In this document: positions 23,998 to 33,364 of the stretch, piece after piece
Layout of the letters: each line of letters begins with the position of its first letter
How positions within the stretch are numbered: the stretch's first letter is position 1
From: Palsa-504 sp963705835
Lineage (GTDB): Bacteria; Actinomycetota; Actinomycetes; Streptosporangiales; Streptosporangiaceae
Length of the DNA stretch: 64,000 bases
Reading direction: 5' to 3'
Assembly (NCBI GenBank): GCA_963705835.1
Contig: CAVPLC010000096.1
Span: 1 to 64,000, forward strand
Made by a program: the position numbers and the translations under genes
Notes under the pieces: model-generated
The model's database searches: none
The model's input: only the letters and a program-made list of their open reading frames with translations
What the model was told of the DNA's origin: nothing

Positions 23998-24987
23998 TCA
24001 GCCGCCGATGGCGGACATGGGACGGTCGGGCTGAAGGAAGGACGGGTCGTTGATGCCGTGGCCAGGCAGCTTCACCGCGACGGCCCGCCGCCAGCGCTCG
24101 GCCAGCTCCGCGTCGGCCGCGCCGGACCGCACCGGCCCGCGCAGGTCGCTTTCTGTGCGGGCGAACAGGCAGTTCCTGACCTGGCCGTCGGCGGTCAGCC
24201 GGACCCGGTCGCAGGTCCCGCAGAACGGCCTGGTGACCGACGCGATCACGCCGACCCTCGCCGGTCCCCCGTTGACCAGGAACGCCTCGGCCGGCGCCGA
24301 GCCGCGCTGGCCCGGGTCGTCGGGAGTGAGAGTGAACTCCGATTCCAGCGCGGCGAGGATCTCGTCGGCGGTCACCATCTCGGCGCGCTTCCAGCCGTGC
24401 TGCGCGTCCAGCGGCATCTGCTCGATGAACCGCAGCTCGTAGCCGTGGTCAAGGCAGTAGCGCAGCAGCGGCACGGCCTCGTCGTCGTTGAGATCGCGCA
24501 TCAGCACCGCGTTGACCTTGACCGGGGTCAGGCCCGTGTCGGCCGCCGCGGCGAGCCCGTCCAGCACGTCCGGCAGCCGGTCCCTGCGGGCCAGCTTGCG
24601 GAACGTCTCGGGGCGCAGCGTGTCCAGCGACACGTTGATCCGGTCGAGCCCCGACGCGCGGAGCGCCGCGGCGGTGCGAGCCAGCCCGATCGCGTTGGTG
24701 GTGAGCGAGATCTCCGGGCGCGGGAGCAGTTCGGCGGTCCGCGCCACGATGCCGGCCAGCCCGCGGCGCAGCAGCGGCTCGCCGCCGGTGAACCTGACCT
24801 CACGGACGCCGAGCAGCTCCACCGCGACCCGGATCAGCCGCACGACTTCGTCGTCGGTGAGCAGCTCCGGGGAGGGCAGCCAGTCGAGCCCTTCGGGCGG
24901 CATGCAGTACGCGCACCGTAGGTTGCACCGGTCGGTGAGCGATACGCGCAGGTCAGTGGCGACCCGCCCGAAGGAGTCAGGCAGCAC
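23998..24987 (-). CDS. moaA: GTP 3',8-cyclase MoaA
   Basis: 329 residues. Radical-SAM enzyme that starts molybdopterin synthesis from GTP. The N-terminal cluster is CNLRCAYC (CxxxCxxC), followed by REVRFTGGEPLLR for SAM binding. The second, C-terminal 4Fe-4S cluster is held by CGTCDRVRLTADGQVRNC, and the chain ends in Gly-Gly as needed for activity. Start is a GTG at 24987. First gene of a moaA-mobA unit. The partner MoaC is not in the window. Confidence 0.95.
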   Translation of the reverse strand: MLPDSFGRVATDLRVSLTDRCNLRCAYCMPPEGLDWLPSPELLTDDEVVRLIRVAVELLGVREVRFTGGEPLLRRGLAGIVARTAELLPRPEISLTTNAIGLARTAAALRASGLDRINVSLDTLRPETFRKLARRDRLPDVLDGLAAAADTGLTPVKVNAVLMRDLNDDEAVPLLRYCLDHGYELRFIEQMPLDAQHGWKRAEMVTADEILAALESEFTLTPDDPGQRGSAPAEAFLVNGGPARVGVIASVTRPFCGTCDRVRLTADGQVRNCLFARTESDLRGPVRSGAADAELAERWRRAVAVKLPGHGINDPSFLQPDRPMSAIGG

Positions 24988-25044
24988 CGTACAAGCCTAT
25001 GCTCACCTTTCCGCCCTGGCTCACTATCACCGCCGTTCGGCGGG

Positions 25045-25470
25045 TCAACGGCGCACGGCGCCGTAGGCGCGTTCGGCCCGGAGGCGGACGACCAGACGCT
25101 GGTCGCGGACCATGGCGGCCCGGTAGTCGTCCCAGTCCGGGTGCTCGCCCTGCACCGCGCGGTACAGGTCGATCAGCTCCTCGACGGCGGCGTCGTGCGG
25201 GTCCTTGGCCACCGCCGACAGCTCCGCGTGGCCGTCCACCACCACGTAGGACCAGAAGTCGCCGGTGGTGACGTAGAAGCTGGCCCGCGGGTCGCGGCGC
25301 AGGTTGTGAGTCTTCGCCCGGTCGTCGGTGGTGGAGATCCGGATGGTCTGTGACTCCGAGTCCCACCCGTAGTTCACGTTGGACAGCTGCGGCCAGCCGT
25401 CTTTCCTGAGGGTGACGAGCACCCCCTGCCGCCGCGCGCCAATCAGCTCGGCAAAGCCATCGGAGATCAT
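25045..25470 (-). CDS. PPOX-class F420/FMN-dependent split-barrel oxidoreductase
   Basis: 141 residues from ATG 25470 (an open extension back to 25518 is less likely). The pyridoxamine-phosphate-oxidase-like fold shows LIGARRQGVLVTLRKDGWPQLSNVNY, KTHNLRRDPRASFYV and VDGHAELSAV (landmarks). The fold binds FMN or, in many actinobacteria, coenzyme F420; length and sequence resemble the Rv1155/Rv2061-like group. The substrate is unknown. Isolated gene on the minus strand, divergent from nothing close; the moaA start lies downstream. Confidence 0.85.
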   Translation of the reverse strand: MISDGFAELIGARRQGVLVTLRKDGWPQLSNVNYGWDSESQTIRISTTDDRAKTHNLRRDPRASFYVTTGDFWSYVVVDGHAELSAVAKDPHDAAVEELIDLYRAVQGEHPDWDDYRAAMVRDQRLVVRLRAERAYGAVRR

Positions 25471-25657
25471 GCGGGGTGAACAACCCCCGCCGGCGCGATG
25501 TTCCGGCCCCGGAAACACCGCAAAAGATATTCGCGCCCGGCCCGGCAGGAGACTAGCGTGAGAAGCGCGCGGCGGCGCCCCCCCAAACTACCCGCCGCCG
25601 CGCCTCAGCCCGGAGGGCTTCCGAGGGCCACGACGCTGGTAGATGCCTGCCCGCCAG

Positions 25658-26233
25658 CTATAGGCACGCGCTCGGAAGGTTGACACGGACCACCTTGCCT
25701 GCGGCGACCGTCACCTGGCTGGACGTGTAGAAGCCGGTGGTCCCGCCGTAGCGGCCCGCGATCACGTACTGTCCCGGCGGCAGCGCGAAGCGGAACGTCT
25801 GGTGGTAGTTGTTGCTGATGTGCTCCTGAGCCACGACAGGGCCCTTCGGGTAGACCATCTGCTCGCTTCCCGGCCCGATGGGCTTCCACGTAATCCTGCC
25901 CCGGAGCACGACCACCGTACCCGGAGTCACGGGTAGTGGCTTGTTCGGCAGTATGCCGAAGCAGGCCGGCAGGTGCCCCGTGACGATCCCGGTGGCGGCC
26001 GCGGTATCGGTACGCGGGCCCGACTGTGCCGGGACGTGGGTACCGGTGACCCCCCTGGCGATCAGCACCCCGGCTGCGGTCATGATCACGGCGACGGCCA
26101 GGGATAGGGCCAGCTTGAGCCGCCGTCGCCGGGCATGTGCACGAGCCTCTTCGATGAGTGCCTGAGCGTCGGGCGGCGGTGAGCTCGTCTCGCCGGGCCG
26201 GCGTTCGGCGTCCGGGAGCGAGATCAAGCTCAT
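25658..26233 (-). CDS. Single-pass membrane protein with extracytoplasmic beta domain
   Basis: 191 residues from ATG 26233. A 45-residue charged cytosolic segment (PDAQALIEEARAHARRRR) precedes one membrane helix (LALSLAVAVIMTAAGVLIA) and an outer domain of about 120 residues with TPGTVVVLRGRITW, FRFALPPGQYVIAG and TVAAGKVVRVNLPSAC. The GQYVIAGRY pattern resembles small Ig-like or carboxypeptidase-regulatory beta domains. No enzyme motif is seen. Function unknown; conservation of the layout suggests a real gene. Confidence 0.65.
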   Translation of the reverse strand: MSLISLPDAERRPGETSSPPPDAQALIEEARAHARRRRLKLALSLAVAVIMTAAGVLIARGVTGTHVPAQSGPRTDTAAATGIVTGHLPACFGILPNKPLPVTPGTVVVLRGRITWKPIGPGSEQMVYPKGPVVAQEHISNNYHQTFRFALPPGQYVIAGRYGGTTGFYTSSQVTVAAGKVVRVNLPSACL

Positions 26234-26301
26234 GGTGCTATTTTGATTAGGATCATACCGGATGTCAAAACGCCGCCGCCGGGCCCGCCGAACGATGACG
26301 C

Positions 26302-26544
26302 TCACGGACGGCCCGCGCCCGACCAGTCAGCCCGCATCGCGGCGTTCAGCTCATCGGGCATCCTGCCCGTGAGCACGCTCCCGTCCCCGTCATGCCGGCA
26401 TGCCCGCCAGCCGCCGTCGGCGAACCCGATGTCGTACGCGTCGCCCCAGGCCAGGCGCAGCGCCTCAATGGCGCGGTCCTCGTCCACCTCGAACACCCCG
26501 CGGCGCCGGCCATCGGCAGCCGCTGTCCTGGTCGTCATCGTCAT
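26302..26544 (-). CDS. Small conserved-looking hypothetical protein
   Basis: 80 residues: an acidic, Trp/Arg-containing protein with IEALRLAWGDAYDIGFADGGWRA and MPDELNAAMRADW. Such short proteins of this composition are common in actinobacteria and have no assigned function. Its start is followed upstream by the dyad region 26631-26660, shared with the GT2 gene. No membrane segment or signal. Confidence 0.6.
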   Translation of the reverse strand: MTMTTRTAAADGRRRGVFEVDEDRAIEALRLAWGDAYDIGFADGGWRACRHDGDGSVLTGRMPDELNAAMRADWSGAGRP

Positions 26545-26630
26545 CTTCTCCTTGAGCGCGTGCCCGCGCGGATCGTGCTGGCGGTCACGATTTCGCTGCA
26601 GACCGTAGCAGCCCGATTCCTCAGCATGTT

Positions 26631-26660
26631 TCTCACAGTGAGACAGTGCTCACCGTGAGA
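26631..26660. promoter_or_regulatory. Two tandem TCTCAC-GTGAGA dyads
   Basis: TCTCACAGTGAGA (26631-26643) and CTCACCGTGAGA (26649-26660) are near-perfect dyads 18 bases apart, in the divergent gap between a small minus-strand gene and the GT2 gene. They look like a tandem operator for a dimeric regulator. Confidence 0.45.
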
Positions 26661-26764
26661 TGACGACCAGATACGGGCGCCAGACTTGGGCACCGGCCGG
26701 GCTGGTCGCGGCTACCGCATACCGCGGGCCGGGCGTGGTCGACCCGCGATCGTATACTGCGGCC

Positions 26765-27562
26765 GTGATTAACGGGTGCCGGATCGGCATTGTGCTCCCT
26801 GCGTACAACGCGGAATCGACGTTGTCGCGGACCGTCGCCGAACTGGACCGCGGGCTGATCGATGAGATCGTGCTCGTCGATGACGCCAGCACCGATCAGA
26901 CGGTCGCGCTGGCCCGCCGGCTCGGCCTCAATCCCATCCGCCACGAGCGCAACCGCGGCTACGGCGGCAACCAGAAGACCTGCTACCGGCGGGTGCTGGA
27001 GCTGGGCGCGGACATCATCGTGATGGTGCACCCGGACTACCAGTACTCCCCCCGGCTCGTCCCGGCGATGGCCGCCATGATCGCCTACGGCGAGTACGAC
27101 CTGGTGCTCGGCTCCCGCATCCTGGCGCAGAACTCGGTCGCCCGCGGCATGCCCCGCTACAAGTACGCCGCCAACCGGTTCCTCACCCTGGCCGAGAACA
27201 TCATGCTCCGCCAGAAGCTGTCGGAGTATCACACCGGGCTGCGCGCCTTCAGCAGCACGCTGCTGGCCGGCCTGCCGTTCGAGCGGAACTCCGACGACTT
27301 CATCTTCGACAACCAGATCATCGCCCAGGCCATCGCGGCCGGCGCCCGGATCGGCGAGGTATCCTGCCCGACCCGCTACGACACCGACTCCTCATCGATC
27401 AACCTGCGCCGCAGCATCCGCTACGGCCTCGGCGTCCTGCGCACCTGCGGACAGTACTGGCTCCACAAACACGGGCTCCGCCGCTGCGACTACCTCGACA
27501 TCGACCCGGCCAGCGTGCTTGCCCCGGCAGGGAAGCGGATCGTTTCCGAAGGACCGGGGTAG
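26765..27562 (+). CDS. GT2 family glycosyltransferase (dolichol-phosphate-sugar type)
   Basis: 265 residues. The GT-A fold is clear: IGIVLPAYNAESTLSRTV, EIVLVDDASTDQTVALARR, HERNRGYGGNQKTCYR and DIIVMVHPDYQYSP with the metal-binding Asp. Late LGSRILA and FDNQIIAQAIAAGARIGEV are typical of DPM1-like enzymes that transfer sugars from nucleotide donors to polyprenyl phosphate. The GTG at 26765 lies seven bases after TATACT, suggesting a leaderless start; an ATG at 26660 would add 35 unlike residues. A small SMR-type membrane gene follows, as in polyprenyl-phosphate sugar units. Confidence 0.88.
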   Translation: MINGCRIGIVLPAYNAESTLSRTVAELDRGLIDEIVLVDDASTDQTVALARRLGLNPIRHERNRGYGGNQKTCYRRVLELGADIIVMVHPDYQYSPRLVPAMAAMIAYGEYDLVLGSRILAQNSVARGMPRYKYAANRFLTLAENIMLRQKLSEYHTGLRAFSSTLLAGLPFERNSDDFIFDNQIIAQAIAAGARIGEVSCPTRYDTDSSSINLRRSIRYGLGVLRTCGQYWLHKHGLRRCDYLDIDPASVLAPAGKRIVSEGPG

Positions 27563-27711
27563 GACGGCCAATGTCGAAGTCGGCTGACATGGATGGCCCG
27601 CTGCATCCGGACACGCGCCCAGCCGTACCGCCCGCAGAGCGGCCTGCGCAGGCGCCGGACAACCGGGCAGCCGGGCGGACCGAGCGCAAACAGACGTCAA
27701 AGGGGAATCAC

Positions 27712-28083
27712 GTGACCATAGCAAGCGCGGCGCTGCTGGTGTTCGCCGTTTCCTCGGCCGCTACCGGGCAGCTCATGCTCAAGCACGGCATGCAGCTCGC
27801 CACCGCCCGCGCGGCTAAGACCGGCGGCTCGCTGGTGGTCAGTGCGGCCACCTCGCCGTGGATCCTGTTCGGGCTCGCCGTCTTCGGCGTCTCCGCGATC
27901 GCCTGGCTGGCGGCGCTGTCCCGGGTACCGCTGAGCGTGGCGTACCCGTTCAACGCCCTCGGCTACCTGGTGATCCTGACGGCAAGCATCCTCGTCCTGC
28001 ATGAACGGGCCAACGTGCTGACCTGGACAGGCTCGTTCCTGGTGGTGTCGGGGCTGGTCATCGTCGTGATGGCCAGGCCATAG
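27712..28083 (+). CDS. SMR/EamA-like four-helix membrane protein
   Basis: 123 residues from GTG 27712, with AAAGGGGA six bases before it; an in-frame ATG at 27571 would add a 47-residue polar tail. Four hydrophobic helices follow the ArnE/EmrE plan: SSAATGQLMLKHGMQ in helix 1, AWLAALSRVPLSVAYPFNALGY in helices 2-3 and TASILVLHERAN before helix 4. Next to a GT2 gene, a flippase for a polyprenyl-linked sugar is a reasonable guess. It overlaps the convergent membrane gene by 26 bases. Confidence 0.75.
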   Translation: MTIASAALLVFAVSSAATGQLMLKHGMQLATARAAKTGGSLVVSAATSPWILFGLAVFGVSAIAWLAALSRVPLSVAYPFNALGYLVILTASILVLHERANVLTWTGSFLVVSGLVIVVMARP

Positions 28084-29760
28084 CGGGCCGCGCCCGGTCC
28101 TGGCTCAGCCCGTCGGCAGAGGCTGGGTCAGCGGGAAGCTCCTTGAGCAGGTTTTTCTTGTAGATGAGGATTACCCGGTCTGCCACCTGGTAGATCGCGG
28201 ACGGCCGGCCGAAATTCCGCTCGGCAATGGCAGGCGTGATGTTACCTCCCGCGCTGCTGGGGTAGCCGATCACGAACGTCGCGTCGTGCTGGGATGGGTC
28301 GTACCAGGAGGGTTGCGTCTCCCAGTCAAAAGGGATGATCTTGTCGTACGGCAGAACGACCGCGCGGACTTGAACCTGGTTGCCCGACTGCACGGTGACG
28401 GCCGAGGCATCCCAGTACCCGGCGATACCGTACGTCAGGCCGTGCGCCTTCAGCCACGGGGCGATCGACACCGCGGTCGGTCTAGCCACAGGCAGGGTGG
28501 CCGCCGCGGTGAGCGGCAGCAGCGCAGCCAGGGCGGCTGCCGCGATCGCCGCACGGCCACGCCACGCGCCTGCGATGCGCGCAGGTACGCAGGCCCGGGC
28601 CGCGAGCACCGCCCCGAAGGGAAGTATCGCCACGATCTCGTACGCGTTATTGGGACTCGCCAGCGCGGAGACCACGTACGCCCCGGCGAGAAGAACGATC
28701 GCGACCGCCAGCAGTTGCTCGGACCAGCTCGCGGTCCGCCATGTCCAGATGACTCTCCCGAAGCCGAACAGGGCGGCCAGCAGGCAGATCAGCCCGAAGC
28801 TGACTCCGGCCAGGCCAAGGACGGCCCGTGGGTCGGCGACCACTCCGAACAGGGTGCGGATGGACATCAGCGTCAGCGCCACGTGATGTGGCCATTGCCC
28901 CGCAGGCGAGATCCTGGTCGACGGCGGGACCATCGCGAACGCGCCGAAGTGCTTCATCGCCGCGCGGAGCAGCGGCGCCAGCAGGAGCGACGCGGCGGCG
29001 GCCAGCATGATCGCAGCGTCGGCGGTCCGGATCTTCCGCACGGCCAGGATGCGGTAGGCGCACACCAGCAGGATCGCCGGTACGGCGACGTAGCGAACGG
29101 TGGCGTCACCGATCTGGCCGGCGCACAAGATCGCGCAGAGCAGCGGCGACGTGAAACGCCGGCCGGGGCCCGATCGACCAGCAGGAACGAGACCAGCATG
29201 ATCGCGGAGGTCCCGGTGTGGTCGGGCTCCTCCAGCAGGAACGACACACCCGAACGGGTGAGGAGCGGGGATCCCAGCACCGCGATTACGGCTGCGCACC
29301 GGGCCGCCCTGGACAGGCCCTTGCTGCCGGCCGCGGCCAGGGCCGCAGCGCACGCCACGACGATCAGGTAAGTGAGCGCGGAGACCACGTGACAGGTCAG
29401 CAGGCTCAGCCCGAGCACTGCCTCGGTGATCGCGTACAGCGGCAGTTCGAGGGTGTAATACGTCGCGTCGCCGATGATCCAGCCGTGCAGCAGGAGATGG
29501 CCGTGGAGGATGTCCCACCCCTGCAGCGCGTTGTTCGCCCCGTCGGAGTTCATCCCGAAGCTGAGCGAGATCCGCAGCAGGAAGGCGAACAGAGCGATAC
29601 CGCAGCCGATCCACACCGCCGCCTGCCACCAGCGGCGCACCGCCGGACGCCTGACGGGAGTCTCCTGGCCGGCCGGGGCCGGGATCTGCCGCGGCTGCGG
29701 CGCTGTTCCTCGCGCACCTACCAGGTCGGCCCGACCCGAATGCGGCTCCCCGGCATCCAT
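28058..29760 (-). CDS. Large multi-pass membrane protein (GT-C-like), frameshifted
   Basis: The N-terminal half (ATG 29760) has NSDGANNALQGWDILHG after the first helix and runs to SFLLVDRAP; at about 29159-29171 the frame changes and continues as RRFTSPLLCAILCAGQIG, VRYVAVPAILLVCAYRIL and on to 28058. About ten hydrophobic helices and an outside C-terminal region give about 570 residues. Acidic DGAN after helix 1 and the overall layout resemble GT-C sugar transferases. One base is missing or extra in a GGCC-rich stretch, more likely an assembly indel than a pseudogene. The substrate is unknown. Confidence 0.6.
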
Positions 29761-29785
29761 ACCTGGACCATACTAAGAACTCGAC

Positions 29786-30045
29786 ATGAGGTATCGAGGC
29801 CACGATTCAGCCACGGCGACCAGCCAGGCGGTGGCATATTCGCTCACCCCGGCGCCTCCCGCCGTCCGGTGCGCGTGGTGCGATCACGTCTTCGACGCCG
29901 GTGACGTCCACCTCTCCGGCCGGATCCGATGTGCCCGCTGCGGCGTGGCGACGACGTCACCATGGCCGAGCGATGCGCAGCTGCACGAGACCTACGCCAG
30001 CTGGAATCGCCCTGCGACGGGCCGGTTCGCCGGCCTCGGGGATTC
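29786..30045 (+). pseudogene. 5' fragment of a class I SAM methyltransferase gene
   Basis: About 86 residues survive: a CAWCDHVF / CARCGVATTSPWP zinc-ribbon-like start and TYASWNRPATGRFAGLGD, the usual opening of sugar-biosynthesis methyltransferases. The frame then runs into the opposite-strand rmlB region and loses all homology near 30045, so the SAM-binding domain is gone. Ends at a rearrangement junction with truncated rmlB. Confidence 0.6.
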
Positions 30046-30052
30046 AGCCGTG

Positions 30053-30077
30053 CGGCCCCCGTCACCAGGATCCTCAT
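30053..30077 (-). pseudogene. rmlB: First residues of dTDP-glucose 4,6-dehydratase (rmlB), cut off
   Basis: An ATG at 30077, with GGAGG just upstream and 14 bases after the rmlA stop, opens MRILVTGAA, the start of RmlB-type NAD-binding dehydratases (usual continuation GFIGS). Homology stops after about nine residues, where the methyltransferase fragment from the other strand begins. The gene is absent beyond this point. Confidence 0.5.
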
Positions 30078-30091
30078 GCAGCCTCCGAGAG

Positions 30092-31160
30092 TTAGGAGCT
30101 GATCTGCACCTTGCTGTGGTCCCCGAGGACGAGCCGGTGCGCCTGCCGGACCGGGGGTGCCGGGGTGACGTCGGCGTGGTGGCCGATGAGGGAGGCCTCG
30201 ATCCGGCGGACGCCGCGGATCGAGGCCCCGGCCAGCACGATGGAGTACTCGATCTCGCTGTCGGCGATGACGCAGCCCGCCGCCACCGAGGTGAACGGGC
30301 CGATGTAGGACCCCGTCACCTCGGTGCCGGCGCCGATGATGACCGGCCCGACGATCCGCGACCCGGTGACCCGGGCCCCCGCCTCGATCACCACCCGGCC
30401 GATCAGCTCGCTGGCCCGGTCCACCTCCCCGGCCACCGCCGGCTCCACGCTCTCCAGCACCATCCGGTTGACCTCGAGCATGTCCGCGACGTTCCCGGTG
30501 TCCTTCCAGTACCCCGAGATGACCGTGGAGGTGACCGTGCGGCCGCTGGCCATCAGGTACCCGATGGCCTCGGTGATCTCCAGCTCGCCCCGCCGCGACG
30601 GGGCCAAGGCCGGCCACCGCCTCGTGCACCGCCGCCGTGAACAGGTACACCCCCACCAGCGCCAGGTCACTGCCCGGCCGTTCCGGCTTTTCCTCCAGCC
30701 CGATGACCTGCCCCGCGCCGTCCAGCTCGGCCACCCCGAACTGCCGCGGGTCCGGCACCGCGGTCAGCAAGATGTGCGCGTCCGGCCGGGACGCCCGGAA
30801 CTCCTCCACCACCCCGGCGATCCCGCCCACGATGAAGTTGTCCCCCAGGTACATCACGAAATCATCCTCGCCCAGGAACTCCCGCGCCACCAGCACCGCA
30901 TGCGCCAGCCCCAGCGGCGCCGCCTGCCGGATATACGTCACCGCCAGCCCGAACGCGCCGCCATCCCCCACCGCCGCCCGGATCGCCGCCGCCGTATCAC
31001 CCACCACGATCCCCACCTCGGTGATGCCCGCCTCCGCGATCGCCTCCAGCCCGTAAAACAGCACCGGCTTGTTCGCCACCGGAACCAGCTGCTTAGCCGA
31101 GGTATGCGTGATCGGCCGCAACCGCGTCCCCGAACCCCCCGCCAGCACCAGCGCCTTCAC
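30092..31160 (-). CDS. rmlA: Glucose-1-phosphate thymidylyltransferase, long form, frameshifted
   Basis: From GTG 31160 the sequence reads VKALVLAGGSGTRLRPIT, the nucleotide-binding loop, then YLGDNFIVGGI and GLEEKPERPGSDLALVGVYLF. At about 30604-30612 a one-base shift breaks the frame, which resumes as GELEITEAIGYLMASGR, GYWKDTGNVADMLEVNR and a left-handed helix domain to the stop at 30092. Total about 355 residues, matching the StrD/long RmlA class. It makes dTDP-glucose for deoxysugars. A truncated rmlB follows. The frameshift is probably sequence error. Confidence 0.82.
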
Positions 31161-31234
31161 CCACCGGAGCCTACCGCCTCGGCTCGTCACGCGGCGGCAG
31201 GCCGGCCCGGCCGGGAGCGACGTTCACGCAGGTG

Positions 31235-31261
31235 GGCGGAGGCGGACGGGAATCGAACCCG
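31235..31261 (-). repeat. 27-bp copy of tRNA-Sec 3' end (putative att site)
   Basis: GGCGGAGGCGGACGGGAATC and the following seven bases (27 in all) are identical to the acceptor and T-arm end of the tRNA-Sec gene at 36583-36609 and have the same orientation. Similarity continues, diverged, into the variable arm (about 31262-31290). The rest of the tRNA is missing and CCA is changed, so this is not a functional gene. It is the type of repeat left when an element integrates at a tRNA 3' end. Confidence 0.75.
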
Positions 31262-31341
31262 TCAGGGCTGCGGTGCAGCGGGAAACGCTGATCGATCGGC
31301 GGACCTCGATGGCGCCTCATCATCCCCGGCAGGCCGGGGTG

Positions 31342-32899
31342 TTACCCGGCGCGCGCTGGTGGTCCGTGGCTGTGGAGCACCTTGGTGCGGTCCGGGTTCC
31401 AGGCGGTGGTCGTCCCGTCCGGGTTCAGGACCAGGGTCCAGCCCCACCGGTGGATCACGATCTGGTGGTGGAAGAAACACAGCAAGACGCAGCCTTTGAC
31501 GCTGGTGGGGCCGCCGTCGGCCTTGTGCTTGACGTGGTGGACTTCGCAGGCCCGGGCGGGCTGGCGGCAGCCGCCGGCCCACTGGCAGTGCTGGTCCCGC
31601 AGGATGACCGCGTTGCGGATCGCGGCCGGGACGGTCTCGGAGTAGCCGATGTCCAGCGGCAGGCTCGGGCCGGCTAGCCGGGCGCCGAGCTGGCGGGTGC
31701 GCAGGAAGCTGGCCAGCCCGCCGGGGCCGGACAGGAGGTCGACGGCCTTGCCGATGATGGCTTTCTGCAGGGCCTCGCGGGCCGGGGACGCCGATGCGGG
31801 GGCATCGGCCGGGGCTGCCTGGGCCGGCTGGTCCCGATCGGCGGCGTGGTCGAGGCGATCGAGCTGGACGCACAGCTTGACCAGGCCGTCCAGGGCGGCG
31901 ATGTCCACGTCGCCGGTGACGACGGGGGTGATGACGGCGTCGCAGGTCACGGCGCGGGCGGCGGCCCCGTCCAGCCAGGCGGCGCCGTCGCCGCCGGCCA
32001 CCGAAGCCGCGGCCCGGGCCCCGGCCCACCTGGCCTGCACCGCGGTGATCCATTCACGTTGCAGGACCGATCCGGCGTCCAGGGCGCGCAGCTCGGCGAG
32101 GGAAACGTGCGCCCAGGCTTTGACCGGCTGGCCGGCCCGCTCGGGGAGCAGGCCGCTGGCGGCCAGCCGCCGCATCGCCTCGTGCAGCGCATCATGGTAG
32201 CGCTGGCCCTGGGTGCGGGTGTCCTCCGCGCCCATCGGAGCGGACAGCGCGTCCAGTACCGCGGACATGACGGCCGTGCATTCTGGGGTCAGATCGGCGT
32301 TCAGGAGTCCGGCACCGCCGATGGTGGTCTCCAGGCGCAGCGAGCGGTCCTCGAAGCCCGGGTCGTCGTCGGTGGTGTCCTGCGGAGCGCGGGCCCGGAT
32401 CTCGGCGGCCAGGCCGGCCAGGTCCCGCTCGCCGGCGCCGGCCCGGGCGGCGGCGATGAGGATCTCATCGGCGGCCTGGCGGCAGTCCCCGGGGAGCTTG
32501 TCGGTCCAGCGGCACAGCTTGCGGGCCAGCGACTCGGACAGGATCGTGCCCTGGGCCAGCGCGGCGACCACCTGCGGGTGCGTGGTGACCCGGCGGGCCC
32601 AGCCGATGTGGCCCGCCGCCGCGCCCTTGCTGACCCCGGTCTTGTGGATCAGCCACGCGCGGGCCGAGTACAGCCGCGTCCGCCGAGTAGCCGTGCCCGG
32701 CGGTGAACGCGTTCAGGATCAGGGCCCGGGCCGCGGTGAGGACGGCCTCGATCTGCTCCAGGCCCTGCAGGCACTCGGCCTGCGCTTCGGCCGGCATCGC
32801 GATCGGGTCGACAGCGACCAGGGAATCCAGCCAGGCCCGCGCCCCGGCCAGCGCCTGGGTCGCGCTGGCCGGCGTCGGTGCGGTGTCGGGCTGGCACAC
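31342..32899 (-). CDS. DUF222/HNH endonuclease, 13E12-repeat family, frameshifted
   Basis: The first part (GTG 32899) reads ALAGARAWLDSLVAVDPIAM and LILNAFTAGHGYSADA; at about 32668-32682 one base is lost and the frame continues LYSARAWLIHKTGVSKGAAAG, then ALAQGTILSESLARKLCRWTD. The C-terminal HNH nuclease has CQWAGGCRQPARACEVHHV and LLCFFHHQIVIHRWGW, with the metal and catalytic His residues. About 517 residues in all. The family is repetitive in actinobacterial genomes and often treated as selfish or mobile. The exact break is probably an assembly indel. Confidence 0.8.
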
Positions 32900-33122
32900 C
32901 TGGAGGTCACCCCCGATCCTGGCGCTGGTTGTTTGTTTAGCTCGATTCTACCCTCCGGCGAGGACATTTCCCTTGAGAAAATGCCGTGTTGTCGTTTATT
33001 ATCGAAATAGTTAACGATGAGATGTATGTGCTTGCCGAGGTGCTTGGTGGCCGTGGTGAAGTCGCGCGAGAAGGAGGGGGCGCACCACTGTCCGTTCGGA
33101 GGAATGATTTTGAATTTCGGGG

Positions 33123-33255
33123 TTAGCGGAGGAGTTCCCGGCCGATGACTAGTTGCTGGATCTGGGTGGCGCCCTCGTAGATGCGGAACAGGCGGAAGTC
33201 GCGGCAGACGCGCTCGACGGGGATGCCGCGGTCACCGATGCGGCCGACGGCTTCC
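33123..33255 (-). pseudogene. C-terminal remnant of an acyl-CoA dehydrogenase
   Basis: Only about 40 residues remain, ending in VERVCRDFRLFRIYEGATQ and then IQQLVIGRELLR before the TAA at 33125-33123. This is the typical last helix region of acyl-CoA dehydrogenases. Upstream of about 33255 the homology ends. The 465-base gap between the HNH gene and the DUF151 gene otherwise holds no gene; an AT-rich stretch lies at about 32930-33010. Confidence 0.7.
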
Positions 33256-33364
33256 GGCGCAGCCTGTTCGCTGATCTGCCGGCGGCGGGTAACCCGTGGC
33301 GGGGCCGTCGGACACTTATGAGTGTGGGCCGAGTCGCTGTCTCGCTGTCTCCTGGAGGACCGTC

